NCBI GenBank assembly: GCA_002633025.1
Contig: NMRB01001831.1
Location: forward strand, 16,108 to 80,107
Origin: Notospermus geniculatus
Taxonomy: Eukaryota; Nemertea; Pilidiophora; Heteronemertea; Lineidae
DNA length: 64,000 nt
Direction of reading: 5' to 3'
Shown: positions 50,831-62,992 of the stretch, one piece after another
Position numbering within the stretch: position 1 is the first letter of the stretch
Layout: every line of letters starts with the position of its first letter
Made by a program: the position numbers and the translations under genes
The notes under the pieces: generated by a model
Told to the model about the DNA's origin: nothing
Database searches by the model: none
Seen by the model: the letters and a program-made list of their open reading frames with translations, nothing else

Positions 50831-51749
50831 CAGTAATGCTATGGCTTCGGCCCTGACGGGAAAATGTGATACAAAAAAGTGAGAATTTTATGGTTACAAT
50901 CTGTGTTCCATTTTCAAGGAAATGGTGGCATTAAATTTATTTAACGACCTGTTTCTCTTTACTTTGTCAATTTTTCCTTCTGTCTCTTCTTACAGATGAA
51001 ATTCACAAGGGTCTAGTTCGTTATATTTATTACTTTTTTCATTTGTGACATTCGTAATTATGAATGTCCGATAGGTTCCTGCAGGAGGCTCGCATGACAC
51101 TGGTGAATCATTAGTCTAGAACTAACTACAAGTATCCGTTTCCTATACAAGACTAACAATATGCCGTGCAGAGGACTAGGCCATTATGGTAGAGCTGAAA
51201 GGAACCAATGCTTGTCTAGCAATCATCAGACATGATGAAATTTCCCTCAGCGGGTTTGAAACAGTCCGCGAACTCCCTGAGTAAAAATTACCTATGTCTG
51301 TTTACCTGTTACCTAGTAGAAAAGAAAGCTTACTAGTATACAGGGATATCGTCGTGAAAAGAACGGATTTCATCGCATATCCCCGAGGCAAGATGGCGTA
51401 TTGACGCTGAACCCTCGTTAAAGTAGGGAACTTTGGTAAATATCACAGCGGTGCCTTTAGGAATTTGGCGACCCTGTTTATCGCAGTAAACAGCTTTTCT
51501 TGTTCCCTTCAGGTTGACTTTACAAATATCACAATACGAGAAAACGAACCTGGAAAAAAAGTGGCGCGTCATACAGGAAGTGGAAGAACACGACGTTGTT
51601 CGTCGCAACAATGGTGATGCCACAATAAAAACAACTTGACAATGTACATGTATGTATGTTGTGCTGTTGTCAAATCCATCACAGTGACAACCTAAGACCC
51701 CAAAAGCCAAGTAGCCCGTTGTCAGCTACTCTTATTGCAAAAGATTGGC
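50831..51749. other. No recognised gene
   Basis: The - strand frame 51333-51710 (125 codons) has a patch FSYCDICKVNLKGTRKAVYC with four cysteines, but no known domain could be assigned. Confidence 0.4.
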
Positions 51750-52008
51750 AGCAAAGTTCTAGCGGACCAATATGAAAGAAAATTCTCTTGATTGGTGCAT
51801 TGAATTGGGCCGTAGTGACACCTAGGCCCCTCTCGAAAGTCTTCAGCGGGCAATAACAACATCATCGGCCAAGGTCAAAATGCACACGATGTACATTGTA
51901 CACGAACGGTACGTATACATCATTCACGTTTTGACCTGGGGCGAGGATGTTGTTATCGCCCGCTGAAGACTTTCGAAAGGGATCTATTGGTCAACTGACT
52001 GACAGCTC
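51750..52008 (+). repeat. Dispersed repeat copy interrupted by a MITE
   Basis: Blocks GGCAGCAAAGTTCTAGCGGA, ATTGAATTGGGCCGTAGTG and ACACCTA, then the MITE, then CTATTGGTCAACTGACTGAC. The uninterrupted counterpart at 25905-26035 shows the empty site ACACCTATTGGTC. Confidence 0.8.
51825..51983. mobile_element. MITE with CTA target-site duplication
   Basis: The 159-bp element lies between CTA at 51822-51824 and CTA at 51984-51986. Terminal repeats: GGCCCCTCTCGAAAGTCTTC on the left and the complement ATCCCTTTCGAAAGTCTTC on the right, continuing with AGCGGGC. The inner arms share GGTCAAAA/TTTTGACC. The empty site seen elsewhere in the window proves the borders. Confidence 0.88.
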
Positions 52009-52189
52009 CTCCTCTGTATCCTGGGGCAGTATATTCTGTTGGATTTTTCCAAACAACAGAAAATCCGCTCATTTTTGAGAACAACGGAACAAGGCACTCA
52101 ATGCGGTTGCTGTCTCTTCCTAAATCGGAGTTGCAGCCAATGGCTAAAACGAAAATCATGCTACTCGGTGAAGTGTGAGGTTTTTTTTC

Positions 52190-52689
52190 TGGTGAATGAA
52201 GACTAGCTGAAGATTTGAGAGCTCTTCAAGCTCGTATTGCCTCGATTGAGCAATACGACACTGATTCACCATGGCGTAACTCCCAATGCGGTTGCCTGGA
52301 ATGTGCTAATGAACAAGGCTTGAATTTGGATTAGTCCTGCGACGGTAAGGTCTCAGAGCTTTCGAATATGCAATGCTCACCGTGGTACAGGACAAAGTGG
52401 AGAATGCGTTCCGAATATGAATTCACGGCAGCTCCGAACACTTAACCCACTTTGATCGCCTTGATCTTTCTGAAGGTGACATCCCTCTTTCTTGTGTGTG
52501 CCGAGACTCTTCGGTTGGACTTGATGATATTGCGTCAGTATTTGCGAATCCTTCTCACAGGGATTTGGTTTTTTGTCGATCAAGTGATCTTTCTCAGCAG
52601 CCGGAGGCAGTGTCCTCTTTAGTATCTCCTTGCTATCAAGTGAACTTTTTTGCCTCCAACCTTCCATGACAGCCTTCATAGGAAAACGG
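52190..52689 (+). pseudogene. Possible decayed coding sequence
   Basis: The frame from about 52200 reads EDLRALQARIASIEQYDTDS, PWRNSQCGCLECANEQGLN, then stops and frame changes. It resembles an eroded protein with a CGCLEC cysteine cluster. The - strand frame 52377-52679 covers part of it and is probably a shadow. Confidence 0.2.
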
Positions 52690-52848
52690 CCGGTGTAACG
52701 TCGATCAGTGTTCCCCGTATTTCTGTGTTTTTCTTATTGTTTCCCTCCTGACGGATTAAGCGGCAACTAACCCAACAATAACCATTCTAGGTCACGTCTA
52801 TTGCTGGGGAACACTGAGCTACAGAAACACTCACAAATGTTACACCTG
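52690..52848 (+). mobile_element. MITE of the GGTGTAAC family, copy 3
   Basis: Ends CCGGTGTAACGTCGATCAGT and CAAATGTTACACCTG. Internal CAGTGTTCCCC and GGGGAACACTGAG are inverted. Confidence 0.7.
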
Positions 52849-52936
52849 TGTGTGAATGCAAAGAAGTACTTTGGGAATCAAAGTGCGGGTGTTATTGTCC
52901 TCGAGGATTAAAGTCCCAGTTCCAACCCCTGTCCAG

Positions 52937-53040
52937 GGCCCATATTCATAGAAGTACTTAAGTCTAAGTATGGTACTTATCTTTTGTGTTGAACAAAGGA
53001 TAAGTGTCACACTTAGACTTAAGTAGTTTTATGAATATAA
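52937..53040. mobile_element. MITE with GGGCCCATATTCATA ends, right end worn
   Basis: Left GGGCCCATATTCATAGAAGT; right TAGTTTTATGAATATAA. Centre TTTTGTGTTGAACAAAGGAT as in 48554. Arms ACTTAAGTCTAAGT/ACTTAGACTTAAGT are inverted. Confidence 0.7.
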
Positions 53041-53848
53041 ATTACTTGCTGTAAATGAAACAATAGGGAAACAATAGAAATACTATTGTTCGAGGTACAC
53101 TTTCTCTGGCCCACCCTGTAGTGTCAGTTGGCGAGTCATTACCATCCGCGACTTTCCAGCAACAAAGGATTTGCTAAATGGATTTTTATTCATGATAGAA
53201 TCATTTCTTTGTTGTTACCTTTCACCGCCGAGGTCCACATCACCTTGCTCAAAGCAACAGATCTACCAGATTCATTGTTCCACTGACCTTGGAAAATCAG
53301 TCACGTGGACAACTTCAGCCAACCATTTCCTTTATCTGGTTGATTGTCTTGAGCCCAACTAACCATTCAATGTACAGTCAGGCGATGGAAATAAATCAAG
53401 TTGGGTAATGCTGTCGAGAATGGAATTCACGTTTGTCAGACATATACCGTACTTTCACACCTCAAAGGTTACTTAACAATGCTGAACAAGATCAGCCCTC
53501 TCAGAGCAGCCGTAGTGCTGATGATTTTAGAACCAAAAGACGCTGTGTAGGGAGGAAATTGGCCTAAATCAGAATGTAGATGCAGGATAAGTGCCAAATC
53601 CCTCCTGTGGTCAAATGGGAATATTGATTGCCACCAGTATCGTGGACTTGCAAATTGATGCTTAATACTCCTCGTTAACGCCAACTACTGGTCGTCTATC
53701 TTAATCATCAATTATCAGCCCCCCTGATGCATCGCACATTCCCTCCTTCACCAATTATGTCGCGAAGCTGTTGTTGCTGTTACGGTCATTTGTGTATACA
53801 GCAATTATTGTGTGAAAACTGTCTGTAAGTAGTTACTGGAGTATCATT
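53041..53848. other. No recognised gene
   Basis: Nothing recognised. Confidence 0.5.
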
Positions 53849-54212
53849 GGGCCGTATTCTAGAAGCTTCCTTAAAGGAGCTGGACGTCCAAGTTGTAAAC
53901 AAACCAGTTTTGTTTACAAACAGTGGCCAGCAAACTAGTTTTATTCCTTTGTGAAGGTGGCAGCACCAGTGATCGTTAGACTGGTCCCCGGTCCAATGCA
54001 ACTCACTCACGATATTCACGTCAGTATATATCACCAACAATAGGTGGCAGCACCGCAGGCGTCGCGTGGATAGAGAATCAGTGAGTGAGTGTTTACAACT
54101 TGGACGTCCAGCTCCTTTAAGTTTAAGGTTTACTTTTAGCTATTGTTTGGAGGGAAGAATACAAAAGATTAAAGTGGACCTTTGAGCTAAGGAGGCTTCT
54201 AGAATACGGACC
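53849..54212. mobile_element. GGGCCGTATTCTAGAAGC foldback element, 364 bp
   Basis: Left GGGCCGTATTCTAGAAGCTT; the right end complement GGTCCGTATTCTAGAAGCCT. Inner arms CTGGACGTCCAAGTTGTAAA and TTTACAACTTGGACGTCCAG are perfect inverted copies; GGTGGCAGCACC also occurs twice. Confidence 0.8.
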
Positions 54213-55190
54213 TACGATGTCGTCTGTTAGGGTCTCCTAACATGCCCCGCTGGTTGTCGCTGAGTGAGCTTGTTGGTTTGCGTGTCCAGTCTCGTTCAGA
54301 ATCAGGTAAGATTTTACGAGTACGAGGCCTACACTTGCTGGTGCACCACTGGACAGTGCAAAGCCTCTTCCACTTTCCAATGAATCTTAGGTCATCCAAT
54401 GGAGGGAAGAAGTTCTTTCTGGAGGGGGCGGCAAGGATTACTGGAAATCTGGGATGGTCGTCCGGCAAGGTAGCTCCCTCTCTGTACTGTGGAATATGTA
54501 GGGTAGGCCACTCTTGCCTGGTACTAGCCGAAAACGTCGAATTACAATCAATTTAACCGAGGCATAACACCGATTATATGAGTGTACTCAACTGGTGCAA
54601 TGCGTAATGAAAAAAAAATGTTATAATTCCCCTATCATAAGTTATATGCTGTATCGAATACCTGCCAAGGTTTCTCATTCTCGTTCCAAGGGCGTTGGAT
54701 GTTTCAGAAAGTGTGCCCATCGATCGTTGTCAGCATGCGGAAGTGGTGGATGGGAACGAGGTTGACTTGTTTCACCTTCATGGTGTGCATAATACATTTT
54801 ACTGTTGGGATTTCTGGAAATTCGATTTCATAACAACACCAGATGAATACTAACGTTCATGACATTCCATTGGCATATGCCGGAAAACAACCATCAAAAT
54901 AAAATGTCTGGATTGTTATCATTCGTTGGCATAGCCGTAGAAATGCCCCAAACTTGCACACACACACAGCTTACTGCAATCCTGGATGGGGGGGGGGGGG
55001 ATATTGTTTTCATACAAATGTCATTTGAGACTACAGATTGGAGTCCATAACTTCTTGTTCTTTTTTGCAGTCACTGTACATGTACGAAAAGTACACGAAC
55101 AAGCACGCATAAGATCACATTGTTGCCAATTACCAGCCGAAGCAGCCAGCCTTTGCTAGACGATATTCACCAGTCAGAATCCTCCTCATC
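54213..55190. other. No recognised gene
   Basis: Contains a G homopolymer (54988-55000). Frames overlap on both strands at 54199-54556 without recognisable domains. Confidence 0.45.
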
Positions 55191-55275
55191 TTCTTTTGGA
55201 ACAAACAGAGAATCCTCGCCACCGTCTTCAGGCCCATATCTTTGAGGCCACCGTCTTCAGGGCCATATCTTTGAG
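55191..55275. repeat. Two-copy 34-bp duplication
   Basis: GCCACCGTCTTCAGG followed by CCATATCTTTGAGG occurs at about 55218 and 55248. Confidence 0.8.
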
Positions 55276-55689
55276 GCCCCCTCATGTATTGCGTTATGAC
55301 TTGCATGATGATTGGCTCTCAGTGCCTACCCAATTCAACCGACACCCCAGTTGCAGGCCCACGAAATATATGGGTCTCGTTAGATTGTACTTTAACAGCA
55401 AGCATATGAAAACGGTATTCATGATATTGGGGAAGACTCCCGGTATTTCTTAAATGTTCCACCATCACCACAGTCTGGAGCTAGATTTACACTGCCGTAA
55501 TGAGTTATTGGTCATCAATATAACATTGAAGAGAATATAACATAAAAAAACCCTGCGCGAGACTGTGAACAGCTGTAATCTATATCTGCATGCGGAGTGG
55601 TTTCAGTTCGCCAGAGTAATGCTCGGTTTATGCTTCATTCTTTATTCAGGATTGTACGACAGTCGTTCGTTTACAATATGTATTACTCA

Positions 55690-55925
55690 AGTTAGCCTAC
55701 GACTGCACAGTCGAATGCAGTACTGTATAAACCATGTTATTCAAGTTGGCCTACGACTGCAGAATCGAATGCAGTATGAACCAAGACATTCAAGTTGGCC
55801 AACGACTGCAGAATCGAATGCAGTTATGAACCAAGACATTCAAGTTGGCCTACGACTGCAGAGTCGAATGCAGTATAAACCAAGTTATTCAAGTTCCGTC
55901 TACGACTGCAGAATCGAATGCCGTA
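55690..55925. repeat. 49-bp tandem repeat, five to six copies
   Basis: Unit: TTCAAGTTGGCCTACGACTG, CAGAATCGAATGCAGTATGA, ACCAAGACA. CTGCAGAATCGAATGCAG is itself nearly palindromic. Open frames across it are repeat products. Confidence 0.88.
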
Positions 55926-58149
55926 CCTAGCCCCTCCTCAGGCACCAAGCTTAACCTTGCCTTCCAAAAGTTTAATCTTCCATGTGACATCACATCACAG
56001 TTCATGGCAAGGTGGGAGAATGACAGAAATCTCTCGAGAATGAGCTGAAAAACGGGATGAAGCTCTTCGCTTAAACGGTATCAAAAACAACATCGTAAGC
56101 ATTGCCCTGCGGGGACAACAAAGCGATTAGTTGCTCCCTGCGTTTCCCTTTGCACCTTAGCGTGTGGTACACAGGAGATGAAGGGACATGATTTGCTTGA
56201 AAATTGCCAATTTACGCACAGGTCGCCGATGCCAGCGTGTCGTCTCCTGTTGCAGGGGAAGAGATCATGATATTGTCATCCAGTCTGCCTGTACTCACTG
56301 TGAACAACATTGTGTACACAGTTAGGAATGCGATAGGTTTAGGACCTACTAGACGGGCTAATACATGGAGGTAATTGGCTGAATACGTCAAACACCAGGT
56401 CGTATATTTGCATGACGGTCATAGCTCCTCAATATTGTCCTCTTCATGAGTCATCCTGGCTCAAGCTGAGACATTTCCGTCGGTCGTAAAAGACTTGATT
56501 GTACTCGACGACGGATGTTCCAGTTGTTGGTACGTCAGGTTTGGTCGCTTGGAGTGTGTGAGCTACTCTGGTGTAGAAGGAGTGGTGATCCCGAGAGAAA
56601 ATGTCCCCGGTACGCAGTCTCGTACCTATTTTTAAGTGATGTGCTTCAGATACAAACCGACCCAGTTATAATCCGCCGCGGCTGTGCAGTAGTGCAAAAG
56701 GTGTACATGTAAATGTCCATTTAGGATATACGGCTGCCTAAGGGTCGGGGGTTAGATTTAGGAGTAGGCTTTAGGGGTCAGGGGTAGGAGGCCAGGTATC
56801 AAAGGTTGTGGGATAGGGCCAGGGGTTAGGATTCAGAGTGGACGACATTCACTCCTTCAGCGTCAGTAGTACTGGGATAGAACCTACATGTAGGAACGAT
56901 TTTTTAGGACGGGGCAGGAGTTTTGAGAATTACTTGGTGTGACAGTACCTTTAGCAAATGCTTCAGCGAAGTTCAATGTAAATGTACTACAGGATGTACA
57001 ACCTGATAAGTAAAATGCATTTGCTGGCTTTTATGAATATCGGCCAATGTGGCTGCCCAGCAGATTAATCTTGACCTTGAAACACGAGTCCTTCTAAGGT
57101 ATACACGTAGTTGGGACAAAGTGTTGAACTTGAAACATAAAATCCTTCTCAAGGTACAATGTATTAACAAGTTGAACTGGCATCGAAGATCGTTATGACT
57201 TCGCCTGTGGCTCGCATGCAGTGCTAGACGATATTAGATCCGCCATATAATGGGTATTGCTACTACCTGCCGCGGAAAACCTGAGCAACCTGTTGCGTTT
57301 AAGCTAATCATTCAATTCTTAAACGTTTGCTTTTTCATCACCAACAAGTGGAAGAGATTGATATATGAAGTTTGACCGATTGAATTCAGAAATAAGCCCA
57401 CTGATTACCAACCGCTGTGCTCACCCTGCTGTATGCAAAAGTGAGTGGAACCAGGTTTTGTTTGGGCTATATAATCGATTTCTGTATTTGTCCGCTATTT
57501 TTGGTCAGTTATCATGCTGATAACGAGATTGTTTCGTTGTCTGACCATCTCTGCAAAAATCGTATGCGGTGACCTGCTGAGCGGGGAGGTGTACGTTTCG
57601 ATTGCTAAAGTGGAATGACAATATTTGTGTACTGTGCATTTCATCAATGGTGCATTAACTGCACTACAGGTTCTAAAACCAGAAACAAAGCGATGCTTTG
57701 TCATTGAACATCCTCAAATGCCAAGAAACCTTGGGTTTGTCAGTTTCTGCCTTTCTTTAAAAATCTAAACCCCAGCCACCTGCCAGTGAAACGAAATTTG
57801 ATCTATTTCTTGTACTCTAGGTTTAGACCACGTTGTATAAATCAATGTTTAACTTGTTTCTCTTTCTATCTGAAAAAGTACAAATGTATTGAGTACCATT
57901 TAATTCAGGTTTTTGCCTGTTACGTGGTGTTATTGGATCGGGAGCCAATTCAGGTAGCGGAAATTGAAAACGGAAATTCTATTGGTTTGTTATTTCCTGT
58001 ACTAATTGGCTAGTTGATTCTTTCAGAAATCTGAGACGAAATCAGTTCGTCACCAACACCGTTAACACCTGTTGTGGTGACACGCTCCTTTATCGTAGGC
58101 TGTTTCTGAGGAAAGTGAAGCTTCTGACCAAATGATACCGTTGTAATGC
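55926..58149. other. No recognised gene
   Basis: No supported feature over 2.2 kb. A degenerate GGGGTTAG/TTAGGGGTC-rich patch lies at 56745-56840. Confidence 0.5.
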
Positions 58150-58313
58150 TTTTGAACGTTCTCCTAAACATCTATTAGACTAAAATGTTCCCCTACTATT
58201 GTCTGACGCGGAATAAGTTGCGACTGGAAACATTGGACATGCAGAGAAACGTGTCGACCCATCTGCCAGCGTTTCCCAAAGGGAACATACGGAAACACTG
58301 GCGGATGTCACAC
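58150..58313 (-). mobile_element. MITE of the GGTGTAAC family, reverse worn copy
   Basis: Reads as the reverse of copy 1: GTTCCCCTACTATTGTCTGA, AAACGTGTCGACCCATCTGC and GGAAACACTGGCGGATGTCA+CAC. The first terminal repeat is lost or diverged. Confidence 0.65.
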
Positions 58314-59796
58314 TATGTTTCGCGTCGCCGGCGGAGGTTAAACCTTAAAACAAAAGTCGGTTGTCGGTATGGCCCAGTGAAATCATCCGCACCTGCACCA
58401 ATGAGTTCGCGGGTTCGATCACCCGTCGTGTAGTCAGTGGTGTTCTTAATGGGTAAATATGGTGATCTTTCCTCGATATTGTAGGTTATCCGAAGAGGTT
58501 TTTGGACTTACAGTATTATGCTCATGTAATACATCTGTACATGTACAGTGTTCCGTCCACAAAATCCAGTCACCCAAATATCATTTCGCGTCTTTCAAAT
58601 CAAAAGAATTTCACTTATTGCAGAGTTCTTCCCTGCCCTCCTAGTACATTTCACCATCGTTCGCTTTCCTCAGAGAAGTAGATACTTCAGAAATTCATCA
58701 TCAGTACGGCAATACTATCAGTACTATGAGTGTAATTAATACTATGTCAATTTCATCAAATTCGCATGTGACGCTATAAGCCGCCGTATACATCAATGTA
58801 GGGAGTCCTACTCCGAATTGCCGAATCATTAGTCGGCGTTTGAATATGTCTTGAGATTGATTTTTGAGTGTCAGGAGGCAAGGTTGGCTCTTGAGAAAAC
58901 AATTAGATTTATTGGCGAACTATTTGCGTGTGATACTGCTATGAAAATTCATCGACTTCATTTTGATAAGGCTTGATACTAGTGGTTATTAAACGTGGGT
59001 TGGCGCTTACTAGATTTACCAACGATATTTGTGACCAATATGTGGAGTGTGATAATTATCTAATTTGTACTTCTCTGTTGATATAAACTACGATGTTGTC
59101 AGATGGAACGAGCAGGGTTGCGAAGTACACTTTTTTATGTATGTTATATTTGGTAAGCTTCCGTGGTAAGGTATAATTTGACACTGGTGTTGTGGAAGGT
59201 GTAGTATTTCAATAAAAAAATCATTGTCTCTTTTATTGAGTGGGCGAGGAACTTTTCAAAGTAAGGCTGCTCGCTGGAATCATTGCGAAAATAGAATTTA
59301 AATCAAGAACATTGGATTTCAGATGAGGAAAGTGTGGTTCTGACCCGATAAACTGCGGTGTTTTGAAATTGAACCCTGTAACTACCAAGTAGTTTTAACG
59401 ACTTTCGTCTGTCAGACACCATTAACACCAATCTACCAGAGCGTGAGAAGAGGCCATGAAGGGTACCACTAACTCATACCGGTTGAAACAACCAGATAGC
59501 AAAGATCAGAGTTCGAATCTCAGACATAATCGCTGAGGTTACTGCTCTAAGGTTTCTGGGAATTTCAATGAAGCCTTAGACATGATTGAAGTCAATCAAA
59601 TAATCCTGCTGATATCAAAGGTAAGAGATGAACTCTAAGAAAGATAATCCAGGTTCAGTTCCTCACATCAAAAGCAGTAGGCCTACACAGTATTATAAAG
59701 GGTGGGAGTCAGTTTTGCTGTGATTTACAATAGTTTGTCAAACATATAAATTTTGTATCCAAATTTTTTTTCAATTTCTATTTTCATGTTGAAACC
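58314..59796. other. No recognised gene; two tRNA B-box-like words
   Basis: GGGTTCGATCACCC near 58401 and GAGTTCGAATCTC near 59511 suggest SINE remnants, without a matching A box identified. Confidence 0.35.
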
Positions 59797-59961
59797 TCGG
59801 TGTAACATGTCACGCTGTCCCCGTTTCTCAGTGTTTCCCTCTTTGTAAAACGAGAGTGACAGATTTCTCTGCGCTTCCCTTTTGGACAGTCATGGTCCCT
59901 CTTAGCTGTCTTTGGTATAGAAACATTGAAATAAGGGGAACACTAAAAAACGTTACGCCGG
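59797..59961 (+). mobile_element. MITE of the GGTGTAAC family, copy 5
   Basis: Begins TCGGTGTAACATGTCACGCT and ends AAAAAACGTTACGCCGG. Internal TCTCAGTGTTTCCCTC and GGGGAACACTAAAAA. Confidence 0.7.
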
Positions 59962-61299
59962 TACAAGCGAAAATAATACGCTGTTCGCTCTGAATGTTAA
60001 AACGTCTGCTGTCAGCAATTCCCTTTTCCTATCAGTTGCTTTACCATCCTGTGGTTATCAGGATGTCTTTGCGCAAGAATTAGGCCTACTATTGGTCAAC
60101 ATTTTATAGATGGGTTCACTTCCATTTTTTTTTCATTTTTGGAAAGAAAAATGAAACTTTGCCTACCGTATATCCATAATTATGAGCAGTGCGTATATCC
60201 CTGAAATTATGTTCAACCATATCCTTACACTCGGGCGCATTTTTTCACTTGCCGCGTTCACAACTTTTAGTCCAACGAACGGCTAAATCCGAAGGAATTA
60301 ATATTCGTATATATCCAACGTGTCGGCCGCATGAAAGCGAAGTCTGACTAGGAAAAGAGAAATAACATCGAGTTATATCTAGTTATAACTTCTCGTTACT
60401 ACAAGCTTATTCCAATAATTACATAACTGAGCGGAGTCAACTCGTTAGGCCGGTTGCCAGACCACATTCTGCGGTTTAGAAGGCTCAATTCACGGCTGCG
60501 ATGGAATCCGTCCGTTCCGATGGCATCAGAAACATTTTTAGTACGAATACCATCCCGTGATATAAGGCCAGGCGACCGAACGATTTATTGAATCAGGAGC
60601 GGATAGTGTTGCTCAGTATCATCAAGGCGACTTATGCTTATCCGGGCGGCGGTGGCGGGCGGCGTGTGAAACTGCCTGCTGGTATCACTCGCTCTTGTCT
60701 CGGGGATGGTAATACTTGGTGTGATCCGCCCAGGGATCGTCTGTCATGTCTATTGATTCTACAAGAGATTTTTTCTGCATGTCACTCTGATTAAAAAAAT
60801 GTATCCGAACACTTCGTAGGGGAAATAGCTTGGGTGATTTCGGCAAGGTGCCCAATGAAGAACGGACGCTGATTGGGAGTCAAGTCCCTCAAAATATCTG
60901 ATTCGATGGTAGTTGTCCTCAGTTCTCAAGGAATCAGGACAAGTTTCATTCCTCATTTTATTATTTCACGACTTAAGTTGACTTTATGTTCCATTCTTGA
61001 CTGAAAGAAGCAAATACAGTTGATGATCTCGATTGCAAAGGATGAAAAAATGATGAGTCATGGTTTGGACATTATTACTCCAACAACTTCTCCAAACAAA
61101 GGTTTCATTCCAACCATTATTCCAGTTTCATCTCTGGGGTTCGTTGGGCGTGCTTTGTGCCCCCGAGGTCCCATACCGCCCAGGTCGTACAACCCAGGTG
61201 GGGTATGGGCGAGTGACGGTCTTTGAGATCTTGTCGCTTGCTGTTCATGCAGTTGTTGCACTTTTGCGACCCTGCAGCGTCTGGCCTTGGCGATTGATG
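59962..61299. other. No recognised gene
   Basis: Nothing recognised. Confidence 0.5.
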
Positions 61300-61430
61300 A
61301 TCTACTGCCAGTTCCTCACAGACAAATTCGAATTTCTGCCAGTTCCTCACTCACAAATTCGAATTTCTACCAGTTCCTCACAAATTCGAATTTCTGCCAG
61401 TTCCTCACTCACAAATTCGAATTTATACCT
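61300..61430. repeat. 31-bp minisatellite, four to five copies
   Basis: Unit: TGCCAGTTCCTCACTCACAA followed by ATTCGAATTTC; one copy lacks the CTCA block. Confidence 0.88.
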
Positions 61431-62884
61431 TTTATAATTTCACTTTACATCAAGAGCAAGTTCACTTCAAAGAAACCAAAAGAAAAAGATGTAGTAAACG
61501 TGGTAAGATTTATTAATACTACTGCTAAAGAATGCAATGATCTATCCTGACATACATTTTCTGTCGTATTTTGGCCATCATGATATGTCGAAAACGATAC
61601 TCTATCCTAAATGTGTCTCGAGCGCTGGCGCCTGTTAATGAAACGTTCCTAGACTCGCATAATACACAAGACAATAACAGAAATCCGAAGAATCACATAG
61701 CATCAAAGAAGCTACTGAGAAAAACATTGGTTATGTATATATCACTGCTGAGAAAAAGAGCCCCATGCCTTCGTCATTATGACTGTAAGAGAAGCATGAG
61801 ATTTGTGGCTGGGGGCCCGAATGGTCTCTGTCCAGCGTAGATAACCACAATCGGACGATTGATAAATGTGGTAAAACCACTTGCGGCTCCGGACATAAAT
61901 AACAGAAAGTACCGGGGTAGTTGTTGGGTCAGAGCAAGCGAGACATTTATATTGTATTTGCCACAAATTTGTTGCGGCCATATTACATTACGAGAGAGAA
62001 GACAACTATGACAAATGCGGCTAGGAATCGCCGCTGCAATTTTTCAGCGTCGGACAGATACGAATTGGCGGTCAAGAATCTCCACAATCATCAGACATAT
62101 CTTGACAGAAACATGCTTGCCGCGCCCAACAATGTTACCAAGAAAAAAATTTTCATGTTGTACTGTACCAGTGATTCGAAACAGCGAATCTTTTTAACGC
62201 TGAAGATTTTTTCGCGTGTTGTTAATGTTGTCACAGCTACCGCCTCGGGGGTTTGATTTCAGCTGTGTAACGTGGCATTTTTTTGCAAATGTCGCCATAG
62301 TTGCGACTCCTACTGCTGTATCTTCTAAGTCCCTCCAAATATCTTGAGGTTTCTGGGTATTCTTGCCTTTCCATGTCCCCAGTTTACAAGGGAATCACCG
62401 CAAACGGCTTGCTGGTTGGTGCGAGCGCCATTAAAGAACATTCTTTAGCCGTACCACGTTGCTTGCATGACGTGTATCCTGGCCATGTGTGCAAATGTGT
62501 TACAAGGTACGATGTCCTTGGACTAAAAACTCCCCAAGCTACCAATGCGGGTTTCCCACACGCTGATTCAGAATTCGAAAAAAATGATGCTAAGAAAAAT
62601 GTAAAGAATCAGTGTAATCCCGAGCGCAGAGACCGTCAGGAATTCTTCCCGATCTGCGATGGTTTTTTCCTGCTGTTCGGGGTGTATGATATGATGTTAT
62701 CGTAGCTAATCAAAACAAAATGAATTACTTGGAGAATTTAGACACATATCTGGTCCGTTTGCCCAATTTCCAATAGGAGGAGTGCAAAAAAATTTATATC
62801 GGGCATTATTTCGTTTTTGCTTATAAGTTACCCGTAAAACGTGACTTGATAAATGAATTGTTGATGTGCTCGAAGCTCTTCGAG
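61431..62884. other. No recognised gene; open frames of 111 and 134 codons
   Basis: The + frames 61921-62256 (contains MTNAARNRRCNFSASDRYEL) and 62301-62705 (starts MRLLLLYLLSPSKYLEVSGY) have no recognised family. The second has a short hydrophobic start but no convincing secreted-protein architecture. I list them here rather than as genes. Confidence 0.3.
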
Positions 62885-62992
62885 TGTCCATGCTGCCACC
62901 TGTAGAGTTGCAGTGCTGCCACCTTTAGAGTGCCAGTGCTGCCACCTTTAAGAGTATCGGTGCTGCCACCTTTAGAGCGGCAGTGTCACTCA
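62885..62992. repeat. About 31-bp minisatellite, four copies
   Basis: Unit core GTGCTGCCACCTTTAGAGT, GGCA or GCCA spacer. Irregular first copy (CCACCTGTAGAGTTGCA). Confidence 0.85.

Noticed and set aside
55565-55930. 121-codon + frame with repeated YDCR/ESNAV words
   Set aside because: Product of the 49-bp tandem repeat.
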